Assembly (NCBI GenBank): GCA_029226085.1
Contig: JAQXXN010000043.1
Span: 1-44,263, forward strand
Length of the DNA: 44,263 bases
Direction of reading: 5' to 3'
Origin: Thermoflexaceae bacterium
GTDB lineage: Bacteria > Bacillota > Clostridia > Lachnospirales > Lachnospiraceae
The position numbers and the translations under genes were made by a program. The notes below the pieces were generated by a model. The model worked only from the letters and a program-made list of their open reading frames with translations. It made no database searches and was not told the DNA's origin. Of the stretch, positions 32,678 through 40,686 are shown one piece after another (the stretch's first letter is position 1; every line of letters begins with the position of its first letter).

Positions 32678-33268
32678 CTATTCTCTATATACCACAATAT
32701 CCTCAAATTGCTTTCGCGGTCTTGGATTCGGCATTTCATTAGGAACGCCTAGGGAAATTGCACCTGCTAACTGACCTTTTATATCAATATAATTCACCAA
32801 TTCATTGTAGGCAAAGCAAGTATTGGCAATCCATAATGTGCCATAACCCAACTCAGTTGCTGTTAATAATATATTCTGAACTGACGCTCCAATGGATAAG
32901 CTATCACATATTTCTGCCACTCTAATATCTGCATCAATTTCAGAATATGGAGATACACCATTTGTGTTTTCAATAATAATAAGAATCGGTGCTTCTCGCA
33001 TTATTCTTAATGTATTAAAAGCGTCTGGTAATCCATTCTGCGAATTCGGCAACAGCCTGTCTCCATCACGCTCTCTTACTAACCCATTCTCCATACAATC
33101 AAGAAGCTTATCTTTTTCGTTTCCTGAATATACATAATATTTCCATGGTTGTCGATTCTTAGCTGAGGGGGCTAACATTCCGGCTTTAAGAATTATTTCA
33201 ATATCAGTTCTGCTAACAGACTCGTCTTTATATTTTCGTATGCTTCTTCTATCCTTAATCGCTTTCAA
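32678..33268 (-). CDS. nitroreductase-family flavoprotein
   Basis: A 196-residue protein that begins at TTG 33268 (AAGGAAAATAAA before it). MKAIKDRRSIRKYKDE with the FMN-binding RxSxRxY motif, APSAKNRQPWKYYVYSG, GASVQNILLTATELGYGTLWIA and the C-terminal LGVPNEMPNPRPRK are classical. It should be an FMN-dependent NAD(P)H oxidoreductase. The substrate is unknown. Confidence 0.93.
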   Translation of the reverse strand: MKAIKDRRSIRKYKDESVSRTDIEIILKAGMLAPSAKNRQPWKYYVYSGNEKDKLLDCMENGLVRERDGDRLLPNSQNGLPDAFNTLRIMREAPILIIIENTNGVSPYSEIDADIRVAEICDSLSIGASVQNILLTATELGYGTLWIANTCFAYNELVNYIDIKGQLAGAISLGVPNEMPNPRPRKQFEDIVVYRE

Positions 33269-33299
33269 ATTTATTTTCCTTCAATAACTGCATCATAAA

Positions 33300-33453
33300 T
33301 CTCCTGCACAATACTTTTCTTTTAAGAATTTCTCTCCGAATCATCTCTTGGGAGATATACATTGTGTTACACCCAAATCTACACTGCAATTCTTTAGCAA
33401 CTGTAGTTATTCCACTTCCGGAATTTCCTCTAAAGAATAATTAACTTTTTCAC
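33300..33453 (-). pseudogene. P-loop kinase remnant, frameshifted
   Basis: From GTG 33453 (GGGAGG 6 bases upstream) the frame reads VKKLIIL and then meets TAG. Shifting by one base it continues RGNSGSGITTVAKELQCRFG, then TMYISQEMIRREILKRK. This is the start of a P-loop kinase (GNSGSGKTT), but the Walker A lysine is isoleucine, the frame is broken, and the rest of the gene is missing before the nitroreductase start. The stretch 33454-33828 beyond it holds no gene that I can support. Confidence 0.7.
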
Positions 33454-33828
33454 TGTGAACCTCCCAAGAGTCATATTCATCCTATATATAATCATTATAG
33501 CATACCTGCCTCATACGACAAAGTTATTTATGACCAGTTTCGGCACTGGAAGACATACATAATTCCTTATATAATAATTTTGCACCATGAAAGGGTCCCC
33601 GAGAAATCTCGTAAATCCTTAAATTTACTGTATTATTTACAATTACTCAATGATAGTAGCAACACGACTGTTAATATCACAATTTGTATTGTTCTGAATA
33701 TTTCTAGTGATGTTTTATTTTATGGAATGGTGCATTTTGTGATTATTATATCTATTTCGAAAGTTTTTCAAGTCCAAAATAAGCCCATGGGCTTTTTACC
33801 TCCAATTCAAATGAAAGGACTAATAACA

Positions 33829-34068
33829 ATGAAATTGATACACGCTGAATATAACCCGATGCACAACAGCATCGACATTAACCACTATGACGGCTACATT
33901 CTCCGGATCGACTGCAATCAGGCAGAATCCGGGATACGGACCACACCTAATTCCCAACGGTGCTTGAATGCTCTGGCAATTGATAATCCATTGGAATATA
34001 CCCGGCTTGCTCTTGATGGCGAGATGCAGGCATGGGTGGATGCGGAGGATAGTTTGGAGGTGTTTTAA
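33829..34068 (+). CDS. DUF6061-like small protein
   Basis: ATG 33829 has AAAGGA 9 bases before it; the open frame extends upstream to 33580, but without support. The 79-residue protein MKLIHAEYNPMHNSIDINHY ... ILRIDCNQAE ... NPLEYTRLALDGEMQAWVD fits the pattern of the small DUF6061 family found on Lachnospiraceae chromosomes and mobile elements. The function is unknown. It ends at a strong convergent terminator. Confidence 0.65.
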   Translation: MKLIHAEYNPMHNSIDINHYDGYILRIDCNQAESGIRTTPNSQRCLNALAIDNPLEYTRLALDGEMQAWVDAEDSLEVF

Positions 34069-34079
34069 CACATCCTTTC

Positions 34080-34116
34080 ATTAGTCCGGCAAATATACAT
34101 CATATGCCGGACTAAT
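34080..34116 (+). terminator. bidirectional terminator
   Basis: A perfect 12-bp stem, ATTAGTCCGGCA with TGCCGGACTAAT, around a 13-base loop, followed by GTTATT on the plus strand. It lies between the convergent small-protein gene and the nuclease gene at 34159 and may serve both. Confidence 0.7.
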
Positions 34117-34158
34117 GTTATTAGCAGCCAGACATTAGAAATGTATTTACATTTTTTG

Positions 34159-35604
34159 CTAAAATATATATTTTATAAATTCAATCATCCAATATAGTTG
34201 CCCATACAAAACACCTAATATAACAGCAATAATTAAACAAATCAATAATACTCCTTGCAATCTACAAACCAGTCTTCCACAGAATCCAATTACTTTTATT
34301 TTAATATGCTTCCACAAATTATTTCTATCATAGCCGCCCAAATATACAGTCAACAAATTATTTATATAACGCCATATCTTCTGAACAATCTCATTTTTAA
34401 ACCATGTTATTTCATATGGCAATATCCTTATTTCACCCAACCTTAAATAATTAAATTGGTCAAAATTATATATTCTAAAAAATTTAATAACTGTGCCCGA
34501 CCAAACGCACGCTCTACTATCTTTAGAAACTATATTATCGATATGCAATTCCACCTCATCCCAATAAGTTTTATCACCATACTCACGATCTGTATCATAA
34601 GCTATCTCATCTATTTTTACTTCCCGACCACTATCAATATCTATAGTTTTAAATGCAATATGGTTTCTTTCTGTATTTCCAGAGAAAAATTTTATTACCC
34701 CCTCTATATTATCAATTCTTTCTGCCAATAAATTTTCTATATAAACTTTCTGCTTGTGTGATATACCATCTTTATTAATATTCACAGCAATACTTCTACA
34801 TTCGGAACCATATTTTCGAGAACTAAACCACTCATTATCATTCCCCAGATTCTTCCAAAAATGAATGTCGCTATACTTCAAAAGTCCCCATATAACTGCA
34901 ACCATTACATCCGAGAAGACAACGCATAACATTGGAATAAGAGAACCCTTTGACACATATATTGAAATATAAAACACTGCAACACAAACAATGCTAAGTA
35001 TAACTCGCTTAATTGAATTCCACATCTTCTTTTGACTTGTATTAGATGTCATATTTCTATTGATTGTATTGATCAAGTCATTTTTGGAAAACCAATTCTC
35101 ATTCGTGCTAATTTTCATGAGTTTTGCAAAAATTTTATTTGCCATGTCATCTATTTGATTTACCGAAATACTGCACTCAGGATTATAACATTCTAAAAAT
35201 TCCAACACATAATTCTTGGTAAGTTTCTCTATCCCTCGTTCTCCGCCTTCAATAATTTCAATATAAACATGATTGTTTTTATCATTATTATTTTCTTGAA
35301 TAAATTCTCTCGCAGGTTTCGTTAAACCGTCTCCTACTAAGACCAATTCATAATCCATAGCCTTTATGTCTTTTTTTATCTCATCTATCCATTTTTCAAT
35401 ATCTGGTTTTTTAAATTTATTAACACTTGATTTCACTTGGATAGCCTTTATCAACACCTCGTCTTTTTTCAATAAAATATCAACCTTATCATTATTAGTT
35501 AATGGCTCAACCTTTATTTGATTCCATGAGTCATACTGAAAACACTTAAACACTGCCACAAGTGCTTGATATACATATCCACGTGCGCCATCTCTTCCTG
35601 CCAT
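34159..35604 (-). CDS. membrane-anchored PD-(D/E)XK-type nuclease, putative defence effector
   Basis: A 481-residue protein. Residues 1-140 resemble DUF4297/Mrr-like nucleases: RGYVYQALVAVFKCF, KVEPLTNNDKVDIL with Asp42, and IKAIQVKSS with the QxK at 56-58. Two membrane helices follow (about 200-217 and 221-242), then a roughly 200-residue unrecognised domain and a C-terminal membrane helix (LLICLIIAVILGVLYG). Nuclease plus membrane segments on one chain is unusual and recalls anti-phage effectors. It lies 64 bases after the RloB-like gene on the same strand and is likely to be co-transcribed with it. Confidence 0.65.
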   Translation of the reverse strand: MAGRDGARGYVYQALVAVFKCFQYDSWNQIKVEPLTNNDKVDILLKKDEVLIKAIQVKSSVNKFKKPDIEKWIDEIKKDIKAMDYELVLVGDGLTKPAREFIQENNNDKNNHVYIEIIEGGERGIEKLTKNYVLEFLECYNPECSISVNQIDDMANKIFAKLMKISTNENWFSKNDLINTINRNMTSNTSQKKMWNSIKRVILSIVCVAVFYISIYVSKGSLIPMLCVVFSDVMVAVIWGLLKYSDIHFWKNLGNDNEWFSSRKYGSECRSIAVNINKDGISHKQKVYIENLLAERIDNIEGVIKFFSGNTERNHIAFKTIDIDSGREVKIDEIAYDTDREYGDKTYWDEVELHIDNIVSKDSRACVWSGTVIKFFRIYNFDQFNYLRLGEIRILPYEITWFKNEIVQKIWRYINNLLTVYLGGYDRNNLWKHIKIKVIGFCGRLVCRLQGVLLICLIIAVILGVLYGQLYWMIEFIKYIF

Positions 35605-35668
35605 ATTTCCAATGCACCTTTATCCTTATACAATTTATGGCAAGGCATCTTGCCTCGCCATAATTCAT

Positions 35669-36541
35669 TTATAATTTGTAATTTTTCATTGTTTCAACTA
35701 ATTTCCATACATTACAACCAATATTGTCCACTAATTCATCCTCGGTTGACGCAAATTCTTTTGCCCTAGAGATCGCAATACCAATATATGGCATATAATT
35801 TTTCCGAAAATTAATCCCACTTTTTCCATGATGTGCCTTCTCCGAAACTTCCTTACTTACAAAAGTATGTTTATCCGAAACTTTTCTATTTTCTTTTAGT
35901 TCTAACATTCTGTCGCAATACTCTTTCTTCACATCACTCAAGTGTAGCAATAACCAGAACTCAAAACATGGATTCGCAATATAACAAGCATATCCCTTAT
36001 CTTTACAATATTTAATGCATTCTATCATATCTACTTCCGAATGCGTTTGCATATCCCTATCAATCAAAATCCCGAATTCATCGAGTTCATTATGATATTT
36101 ATCCAAATACTTTCGATAATTAATATCATATCCTATCTTTAGAAGATCTGTCACAAATTCATTCTTTTGTTTTCGAGAGATTTCTCCCTCACCCTTGAGA
36201 TAATTTTGAATAAATTCTATTCCATACTTTTCAACAAAGTTATTTGGTATATCATTAACTAAAGATTCTCGTCCATACTCTCTTAATCGCAAATATTCTT
36301 CTAATAGCTCAACCACATGCTCCGGGGCACTATTTGTATCTTTTCGCCTTCTATTCAACACCTCTATATCAACTATTGCATTAATACCTAATGCCTTTCT
36401 ATTGGCAGATATAGCTTCAAAATATTCTTTTTCTGTTGCGTTTCCCTCCACAGATAGAAAAAAGACTTTTTGAGGTTCCACTTTGTCAGTCTCTTCCTCT
36501 CTTTCAAATGCATTGGAGCTTAACCTATATTTATTCTTCAT
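35669..36541 (-). CDS. RloB-like protein (AbiLii-type), partner of the upstream ATPase
   Basis: The start is ATG 36541, with GGAGG 6 bases upstream, overlapping the ATPase stop by 11 bases; 290 residues. FFLSVEGNATEKEYFEAI, DEFGILIDRDMQTHSEVDMI and NPCFEFWLLLHL are the diagnostic blocks of the RloB family, which has a Toprim-like fold (acidic Glu and Asp residues as metal ligands). RloB is encoded with an RloA-type ATPase in type I restriction islands and corresponds to the AbiLii partner of the lactococcal AbiL abortive infection system. Confidence 0.88.
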   Translation of the reverse strand: MKNKYRLSSNAFEREEETDKVEPQKVFFLSVEGNATEKEYFEAISANRKALGINAIVDIEVLNRRRKDTNSAPEHVVELLEEYLRLREYGRESLVNDIPNNFVEKYGIEFIQNYLKGEGEISRKQKNEFVTDLLKIGYDINYRKYLDKYHNELDEFGILIDRDMQTHSEVDMIECIKYCKDKGYACYIANPCFEFWLLLHLSDVKKEYCDRMLELKENRKVSDKHTFVSKEVSEKAHHGKSGINFRKNYMPYIGIAISRAKEFASTEDELVDNIGCNVWKLVETMKNYKL

Positions 36542-37904
36542 ACGCATCCTCCAATACAAAATCATCATCAAATATCGGAATCGCTCCATATCTTCCTAAC
36601 AAATATTCTTTATCTATCTTCTTGTCAAATCTTTCTTTAAACCTATTTAGTGAAAATACTTTTGAACTATGGTCTGCCTGACGTTCTACAAACCATATCT
36701 CATCTTGTCTTAAAAGTTCTAAATCCAACAGATTTGAATCATGCGTAGTTGCAACCAATTGACATTCTCTATCTTCAACAATTTCAAAAAAAAGTTCAAG
36801 AAATTTTCTAGTTAAATTTGTATGAAGACTTCTATCTATCTCGTCAATCAAAATCAAACTTCCTCTTCCATTTTCATAAAATATTGGAATCAGATCAAAA
36901 AGTCGTTTTGTTCCATCAGATTCATCTGTATAATCAAACATATCATCTAAATTTCCATGATTCAACAATAGTTTATTGTATACAATATTTCCATTTTCAT
37001 CTTTATGAAGTATAAAAATCTGCTCACCCACTTTAAACATAATCGGATGTTCATTAGCCGCATTTGAAATATCCACCTTGATTTTTTCAGCTTCTGTTCT
37101 AGGTATATTATCCAATATCTTATCAAAATCCATTTGCTGACTTTCGCCCTCCACTGAATCAATACCAGTATCAAAATAATTCATCAACGCAGAAAAAAAA
37201 CGCTTTTTATCATCGTCAGCCGCAACCTCATTTAATCCATTATATTTTGACTCAGGAAATAAAATAATAACACTCGCAAACCACTCATATACCTTTCTAA
37301 TTTCTGCAAACACACCTTCTTTATCCGTAGTTCTCAGCGCGATATCACTTAATATAGTTTTTTTCTTGTATGCATCTGATATATTCTCAGAAAATCCTTC
37401 TAAGTAAAAATCCATTTTATATTTTTCTTCCATGTTTTGATAGTCTATTTCACTCTCCGCATGGCTTATATTCTCATCTACATCCCTGTTAAAAATATAT
37501 GTTTCTTCTCCATTAGAACTTATTTTTATCAGCCATTCACTCAATATAATCTTATCAATATATGAAATCGCCAATCCATAAGAATATTCTACATCACCAA
37601 GCATAATTCTATATTCAAATACACCTGGTGCTTTATACATATTACTTTCTATTCTAAAATAACTTTTATTTAAATTAACCTTATCTAAACCATTAATTAT
37701 AATTTCCCTTGAAAAATGAATTGCATTTACAAGATTACTTTTTCCTCCCGCATTTGCTCCAAAAATCAATCCACTTTTTAATATTCTTTTATTATTCTTT
37801 ACTGTAATATGCTCTTTATGTCTAGTAATTTTACTTGCCGCAAACGAAATCTTCTGTGGCTCTTTAAATGATTTGTAATTACTTACCGAAAAACCTATTA
37901 GCAT
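36531..37904 (-). CDS. RloA-like AAA/ABC-type ATPase (AbiLi-type)
   Basis: A 457-residue protein starting MLIGFSVSNYKSFKEPQKIS, the N-terminus of RecF/SMC-like defence ATPases. Walker A is GANAGGKS (residues 49-56). The signature-like ESDGTKRLFDLIP, Walker B GSLILIDEIDRSLH and LVATTHDSNLLD (switch His) follow. With the overlapping RloB gene it makes the two-gene core of an AbiL-like module, in which the ATPase is thought to sense infection and control the Toprim-like partner. The promoter at 37944-37973 carries an operator. Confidence 0.88.
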   Translation of the reverse strand: MLIGFSVSNYKSFKEPQKISFAASKITRHKEHITVKNNKRILKSGLIFGANAGGKSNLVNAIHFSREIIINGLDKVNLNKSYFRIESNMYKAPGVFEYRIMLGDVEYSYGLAISYIDKIILSEWLIKISSNGEETYIFNRDVDENISHAESEIDYQNMEEKYKMDFYLEGFSENISDAYKKKTILSDIALRTTDKEGVFAEIRKVYEWFASVIILFPESKYNGLNEVAADDDKKRFFSALMNYFDTGIDSVEGESQQMDFDKILDNIPRTEAEKIKVDISNAANEHPIMFKVGEQIFILHKDENGNIVYNKLLLNHGNLDDMFDYTDESDGTKRLFDLIPIFYENGRGSLILIDEIDRSLHTNLTRKFLELFFEIVEDRECQLVATTHDSNLLDLELLRQDEIWFVERQADHSSKVFSLNRFKERFDKKIDKEYLLGRYGAIPIFDDDFVLEDAYEE

Positions 37905-37943
37905 ACACTTACCTTCTTTCTTTCATATGTATATAATATATGT

Positions 37944-37973
37944 ATTATATTGTGATTTATTCACATTTGTCAA
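37944..37973 (-). promoter_or_regulatory. defence operon promoter with operator in the spacer
   Basis: TTGACA at 37973-37968 and TATAAT at 37949-37944 with an 18-base spacer on the minus strand, close to consensus. The spacer holds the palindrome TGTGA-N5-TCACA at 37951-37965. A protein bound there would block RNA polymerase, so repression is the natural reading. No regulator gene is adjacent. Confidence 0.75.
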
Positions 37974-38022
37974 GCTTTTTCACTTCATTTGCTTGCTGTT
38001 TTCACCTCTCTAATTTTCAACT

Positions 38023-38072
38023 TGTGATTTTTTCACATTTTGCTTGACATATTTATCTATACATGATACTAT
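38023..38072 (+). promoter_or_regulatory. promoter of the small-gene pair with a second operator
   Basis: TTGACA at 38044-38049, 17 bases, TACTAT at 38067-38072 on the plus strand. A second TGTGA-N5-TCACA palindrome at 38023-38037 lies 6 bases upstream of the -35 element. It matches the operator at 37951-37965 in both arms and spacing. The placement allows activation here and repression on the other side, or shared repression. Confidence 0.7.
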
Positions 38073-38113
38073 TCAATTAGAAATTTTAGCACTCGTCATT
38101 CTCGACTGCTAAT

Positions 38114-38246
38114 ATAGAGACAAAAAAAGATGGTCTTATAGACCACCCTTTCAAAATGAAGTCGCTTTCGCGAATTCAAAGTCGCATTTGAATCATAGCA
38201 TATTCCAAGGCAGAATTCAATCATTTTGAAAGTTTTTTATCTCTAT
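38114..38246 (+). ncRNA. structured 5' leader, possible regulatory RNA
   Basis: Nested inverted repeats: ATAGAGA (38114-38120) with TCTCTAT (38240-38246), a run of A (38122-38128) with a run of T (38233-38238), and the exact 12-base pair CTTTCAAAATGA (38148-38159) with TCATTTTGAAAG (38221-38232). Inside are the hairpins GGTCT-TAT-AGACC (38132-38144), TCGC-TTTC-GCGA (38162-38173) and ATTCAAA with TTTGAAT (38174-38180, 38187-38193). It lies between the promoter at 38044 and the gene at 38277. Confidence 0.5.
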
Positions 38247-38276
38247 TCCTAATAATTGGGAAAGGAGGAATATCCT

Positions 38277-38534
38277 ATGCAATTCGATGGTGCAAAAATT
38301 AAAGAACAGGGCGTAACTTTTGGAATTGTCGTTGTAAAGCCTTATGTTCTTAGAAGTCCATCCAAGGAGCAAATACGTGCTAGTTTTATTCCATTCTTCG
38401 GAAACATTCCGATTATATTAATGGCACAAGACTCTCGCGGAATACCAACTTATGATGGTAGACCTGATATTGTACGTTTTCTTGCCAAAATCAACCCAGC
38501 AAGAATTCCTTGGAAACATTATACTGCTGCTTAG
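38277..38534 (+). CDS. small protein of unknown function
   Basis: The ATG at 38277 follows AAAGGAGG by about 8 bases, giving 85 residues: MQFDGAKIKEQGVTFGIVVV ... FGNIPIILMAQDSRGIPTYD ... RPDIVRFLAKINPARIPW. It is a soluble alpha/beta-looking protein without signal peptide or cysteine. I do not recognise a named family. It forms a pair with the DUF2188-like gene that follows 20 bases later. Its possible 7-base stem between TATTCCT (38244-38250) and AGGAATA (38266-38272) could hide the ribosome binding site. Confidence 0.75.
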   Translation: MQFDGAKIKEQGVTFGIVVVKPYVLRSPSKEQIRASFIPFFGNIPIILMAQDSRGIPTYDGRPDIVRFLAKINPARIPWKHYTAA

Positions 38535-38554
38535 GCAGAGAAAGGACTCAGAAC

Positions 38555-38782
38555 ATGGCTAATCAACACGTAGTACCTAACAACGGACAATGGCAAGTCA
38601 AACGCCAAGGCTCCGAAAAAGCTACAAAAAACTTTGAAACCCAAAAACAAGCAATCGATTATGCGCGCTCTATTGCAATCAAGCAACAAAGCGAATTGGT
38701 AATCCATGGACGTGATGGTCGAATCCGCGACAAAGATAGTTACGGAAACGATCCATGTCCACCCAAAGATAAAAAATTATAA
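38555..38782 (+). CDS. DUF2188 domain protein
   Basis: ATG 38555 follows AAAGGA by 8 bases; 75 residues. NQHVVPNNGQWQVKRQGSEK, a central alanine/glutamine helix (ETQKQAIDYARSIAIKQQ) and ELVIHGRDGRIRDKDSYGND are the complete DUF2188 pattern (HVVP-xxGxWxV ... TQxxAxxxAR ... VHGxDGRIxxxxSYGxDP). The family is small, soluble and uncharacterised, frequent in accessory regions. A terminator hairpin follows directly. Confidence 0.88.
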   Translation: MANQHVVPNNGQWQVKRQGSEKATKNFETQKQAIDYARSIAIKQQSELVIHGRDGRIRDKDSYGNDPCPPKDKKL

Positions 38783-38788
38783 ATTGTG

Positions 38789-38812
38789 CAGCGGCTGATT
38801 TTTCAGCCGCTG
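38789..38812 (+). terminator. terminator of the small-gene pair
   Basis: CAGCGGCTGA pairs with TCAGCCGCTG around TTTT, then TTATTTAT on the plus strand, 7 bases after the DUF2188 gene. Confidence 0.85.
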
Positions 38813-38815
38813 TTA

Positions 38816-39283
38816 TTTATACAAAATACAATATAGCACTACAAAACACATCCTATATTTATCTAAAATATGGCACAAGCTACATTGTCCCCCCTAAGTT
38901 CTATGTAAATGAAAAATACCAAAAACACGAAAACCATGATTCAAATTTATATATTTTTTATATCACCTTTAAGCCCTGTCTATTACTTTTCCCTCTCAAA
39001 ATCATTTAAATTATCAATACCCATACGGATAATGCCATCGGAAGCAATAAGACACAAAAATAGCCGCCCTGTCTGGTAAACTTAGCGGCATTTTTGTCAT
39101 ACTAATTTACTTGGGCTGACCGTCTATCGGTAGCACCTTTTCTACTATTATATTAACACTATGTATCTCATATGTCAAAGAATTTTCTCCAACGAACCCT
39201 AAATTCGCTGGAGTTTTTGTTTTTGGCACCGTTGTGCACCGCTAACCCTATTTTTCGCTATTCCTTCCACATTTTTCAAGACG
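38816..39283. other. gene-free accessory stretch with hairpins
   Basis: No supported gene. Two structures are visible. Around 39056-39095, GCCGC (39063-39067) pairs with GCGGC (39085-39089), flanked by A- and T-runs on both sides, like a bidirectional terminator. At about 39191-39217, CTCCAACGAA pairs with TTCGCTGGAG, followed by TTTTTGTTTTT, a plus-strand terminator with no gene in front of it. They may be leftovers of a lost mobile element next to the tuf operon. Confidence 0.5.
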
Positions 39284-39289
39284 AAAAAA

Positions 39290-39315
39290 GGGCTTCCCTA
39301 TTCTTAGGAAAGCCC
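39290..39315 (-). terminator. terminator of the str operon (after tuf)
   Basis: GGGCTTTCC pairs with GGGAAGCCC (one bulge) around TAAGAATA, followed by TTTTTT on the minus strand, 36 bases after the tuf stop. Confidence 0.88.
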
Positions 39316-39350
39316 CATAAAATCTAGCTTTTTAGAGACACTATCAAAGA

Positions 39351-40538
39351 TTACTCAATGATGCTAGCAACACGGCCTGAACCTACTGTTCTACCACCTT
39401 CACGGATAGCGAAAGTAAGACCCTGCTCCATAGCGATTGGGTGAATCAGTTCGATAGTCATTTCTACGTTATCACCTGGCATACACATTTCTGTACCAGC
39501 TGGTAATTCGCAGATACCTGTTACGTCTGTTGTTCTGAAATAGAACTGTGGACGATAGTTGTTGAAGAATGGAGTATGACGACCACCTTCATCCTTTGTT
39601 AATACGTAAACCTGAGCTGTAAACTTCTTATGGCATGTTACAGTACCTGGCTTAGCAAGAACCTGGCCTCTTTCGATATCTGTTCTCTGAACACCACGAA
39701 GAAGAGCACCGATGTTATCACCTGCCTGAGCTTCATCAAGAAGCTTACGGAACATTTCGATACCGGTAACAACTGTCTTTCTTGTTTCTTCCTTAATACC
39801 AACGATTTCAACTTCCTCATTAAGATGAAGTGTACCACGCTCTACTCTACCAGTAGCAACTGTACCACGACCTGTAATTGTAAAGATATCTTCTACAGGC
39901 ATAAGGAATGGCTTATCTGTATCACGAACTGGATCTGGAATATACTCATCAACTGTATTCATAAGTTCCATAATCTTATCGCCCCAAGGACCCATTGGAT
40001 CGTTAAGAGCCTGAAGAGCAGAACCCTGAATGATTGGGCAATCCTTGAAATCATATTCTTCAAGCTGTTCTGTGATTTCCATTTCAACTAATTCAAGAAG
40101 TTCTGGATCATCAACCATATCACACTTGTTCATGAATACTACGATGTAAGGTACACCAACCTGACGGGAAAGAAGAATGTGCTCCTTTGTCTGAGCCATA
40201 ACACCATCAGTTGCAGCAACAACAAGGATAGCACCATCCATCTGTGCAGCACCAGTGATCAGGTTCTTTACATAGTCAGCATGGCCTGGGCAGTCAACGT
40301 GAGCGTAATGTCTCTTGTCTGTCTCATACTCAACGTGTGCAGTAGAGATAGTGATACCTCTTTCACGCTCTTCCGGAGCCTTATCAATATTCTCGAAATC
40401 TACAGCTGCGTTACCAGCAACTCTCTCAGACAATACCTTTGTAATAGCTGCTGTTAAAGTTGTCTTACCATGATCTACGTGACCAATGGTACCAATGTTA
40501 CAATGAGCTTTGGTTCTCTCAAATTTTGCCTTTGCCAT
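39351..40538 (-). CDS. tuf: elongation factor Tu
   Basis: Start ATG 40538 ([20 protein letters not shown]), preceded by GGGAGGACTTTATAAA; the open frame runs further upstream but without support. The 395-residue GTPase has GHVDHGKT (G1), RGITIS (G2), DCPGH (G3) and NKCD (G4), followed by the two beta-barrel domains ending in [10 protein letters not shown]. It delivers aminoacyl-tRNA to the ribosome. It is last in the rpsL-rpsG-fusA-tuf operon. Confidence 0.98.
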   Translation of the reverse strand: MAKAKFERTKAHCNIGTIGHVDHGKTTLTAAITKVLSERVAGNAAVDFENIDKAPEERERGITISTAHVEYETDKRHYAHVDCPGHADYVKNLITGAAQMDGAILVVAATDGVMAQTKEHILLSRQVGVPYIVVFMNKCDMVDDPELLELVEMEITEQLEEYDFKDCPIIQGSALQALNDPMGPWGDKIMELMNTVDEYIPDPVRDTDKPFLMPVEDIFTITGRGTVATGRVERGTLHLNEEVEIVGIKEETRKTVVTGIEMFRKLLDEAQAGDNIGALLRGVQRTDIERGQVLAKPGTVTCHKKFTAQVYVLTKDEGGRHTPFFNNYRPQFYFRTTDVTGICELPAGTEMCMPGDNVEMTIELIHPIAMEQGLTFAIREGGRTVGSGRVASIIE

Positions 40539-40643
40539 TTTATAAAGTCCTCCCTTTAAATACTGACCCGAATTTCGGGTATTATAAATGCTGTTCTTAA
40601 TTATATTGCATATCTGCAATATTTTCAAGATATTTTTTATTTG

Positions 40644-40674
40644 CAGCACAGCTGCCATATTGACAGCTATGCTG
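40644..40674 (-). other. stable hairpin between fusA and tuf
   Basis: CAGCATAGCTGTC pairs with GGCAGCTGTGCTG around AATAT on the minus strand, but without a following U-run. It could be a processing or attenuation site that sets the tuf to fusA ratio; that is inference. A second small palindrome, ACCCGAAATTCGGGT, lies just before the tuf ribosome binding site. Confidence 0.55.
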
Positions 40675-40686
40675 ATATTTTAATAA

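Noticed and set aside
33580..33828. N-terminal extension of the DUF6061-like gene
   Set aside because: There is no ribosome binding site and the residues do not look conserved. The ATG at 33829 has AAAGGA at good distance and gives the normal family length.
38114..38246. Inverted repeats resembling retron msr/msd or a type III antitoxin RNA
   Set aside because: No reverse transcriptase gene is present in the window, there are no tandem repeats, and no ToxN-like gene follows, so neither class is supported.
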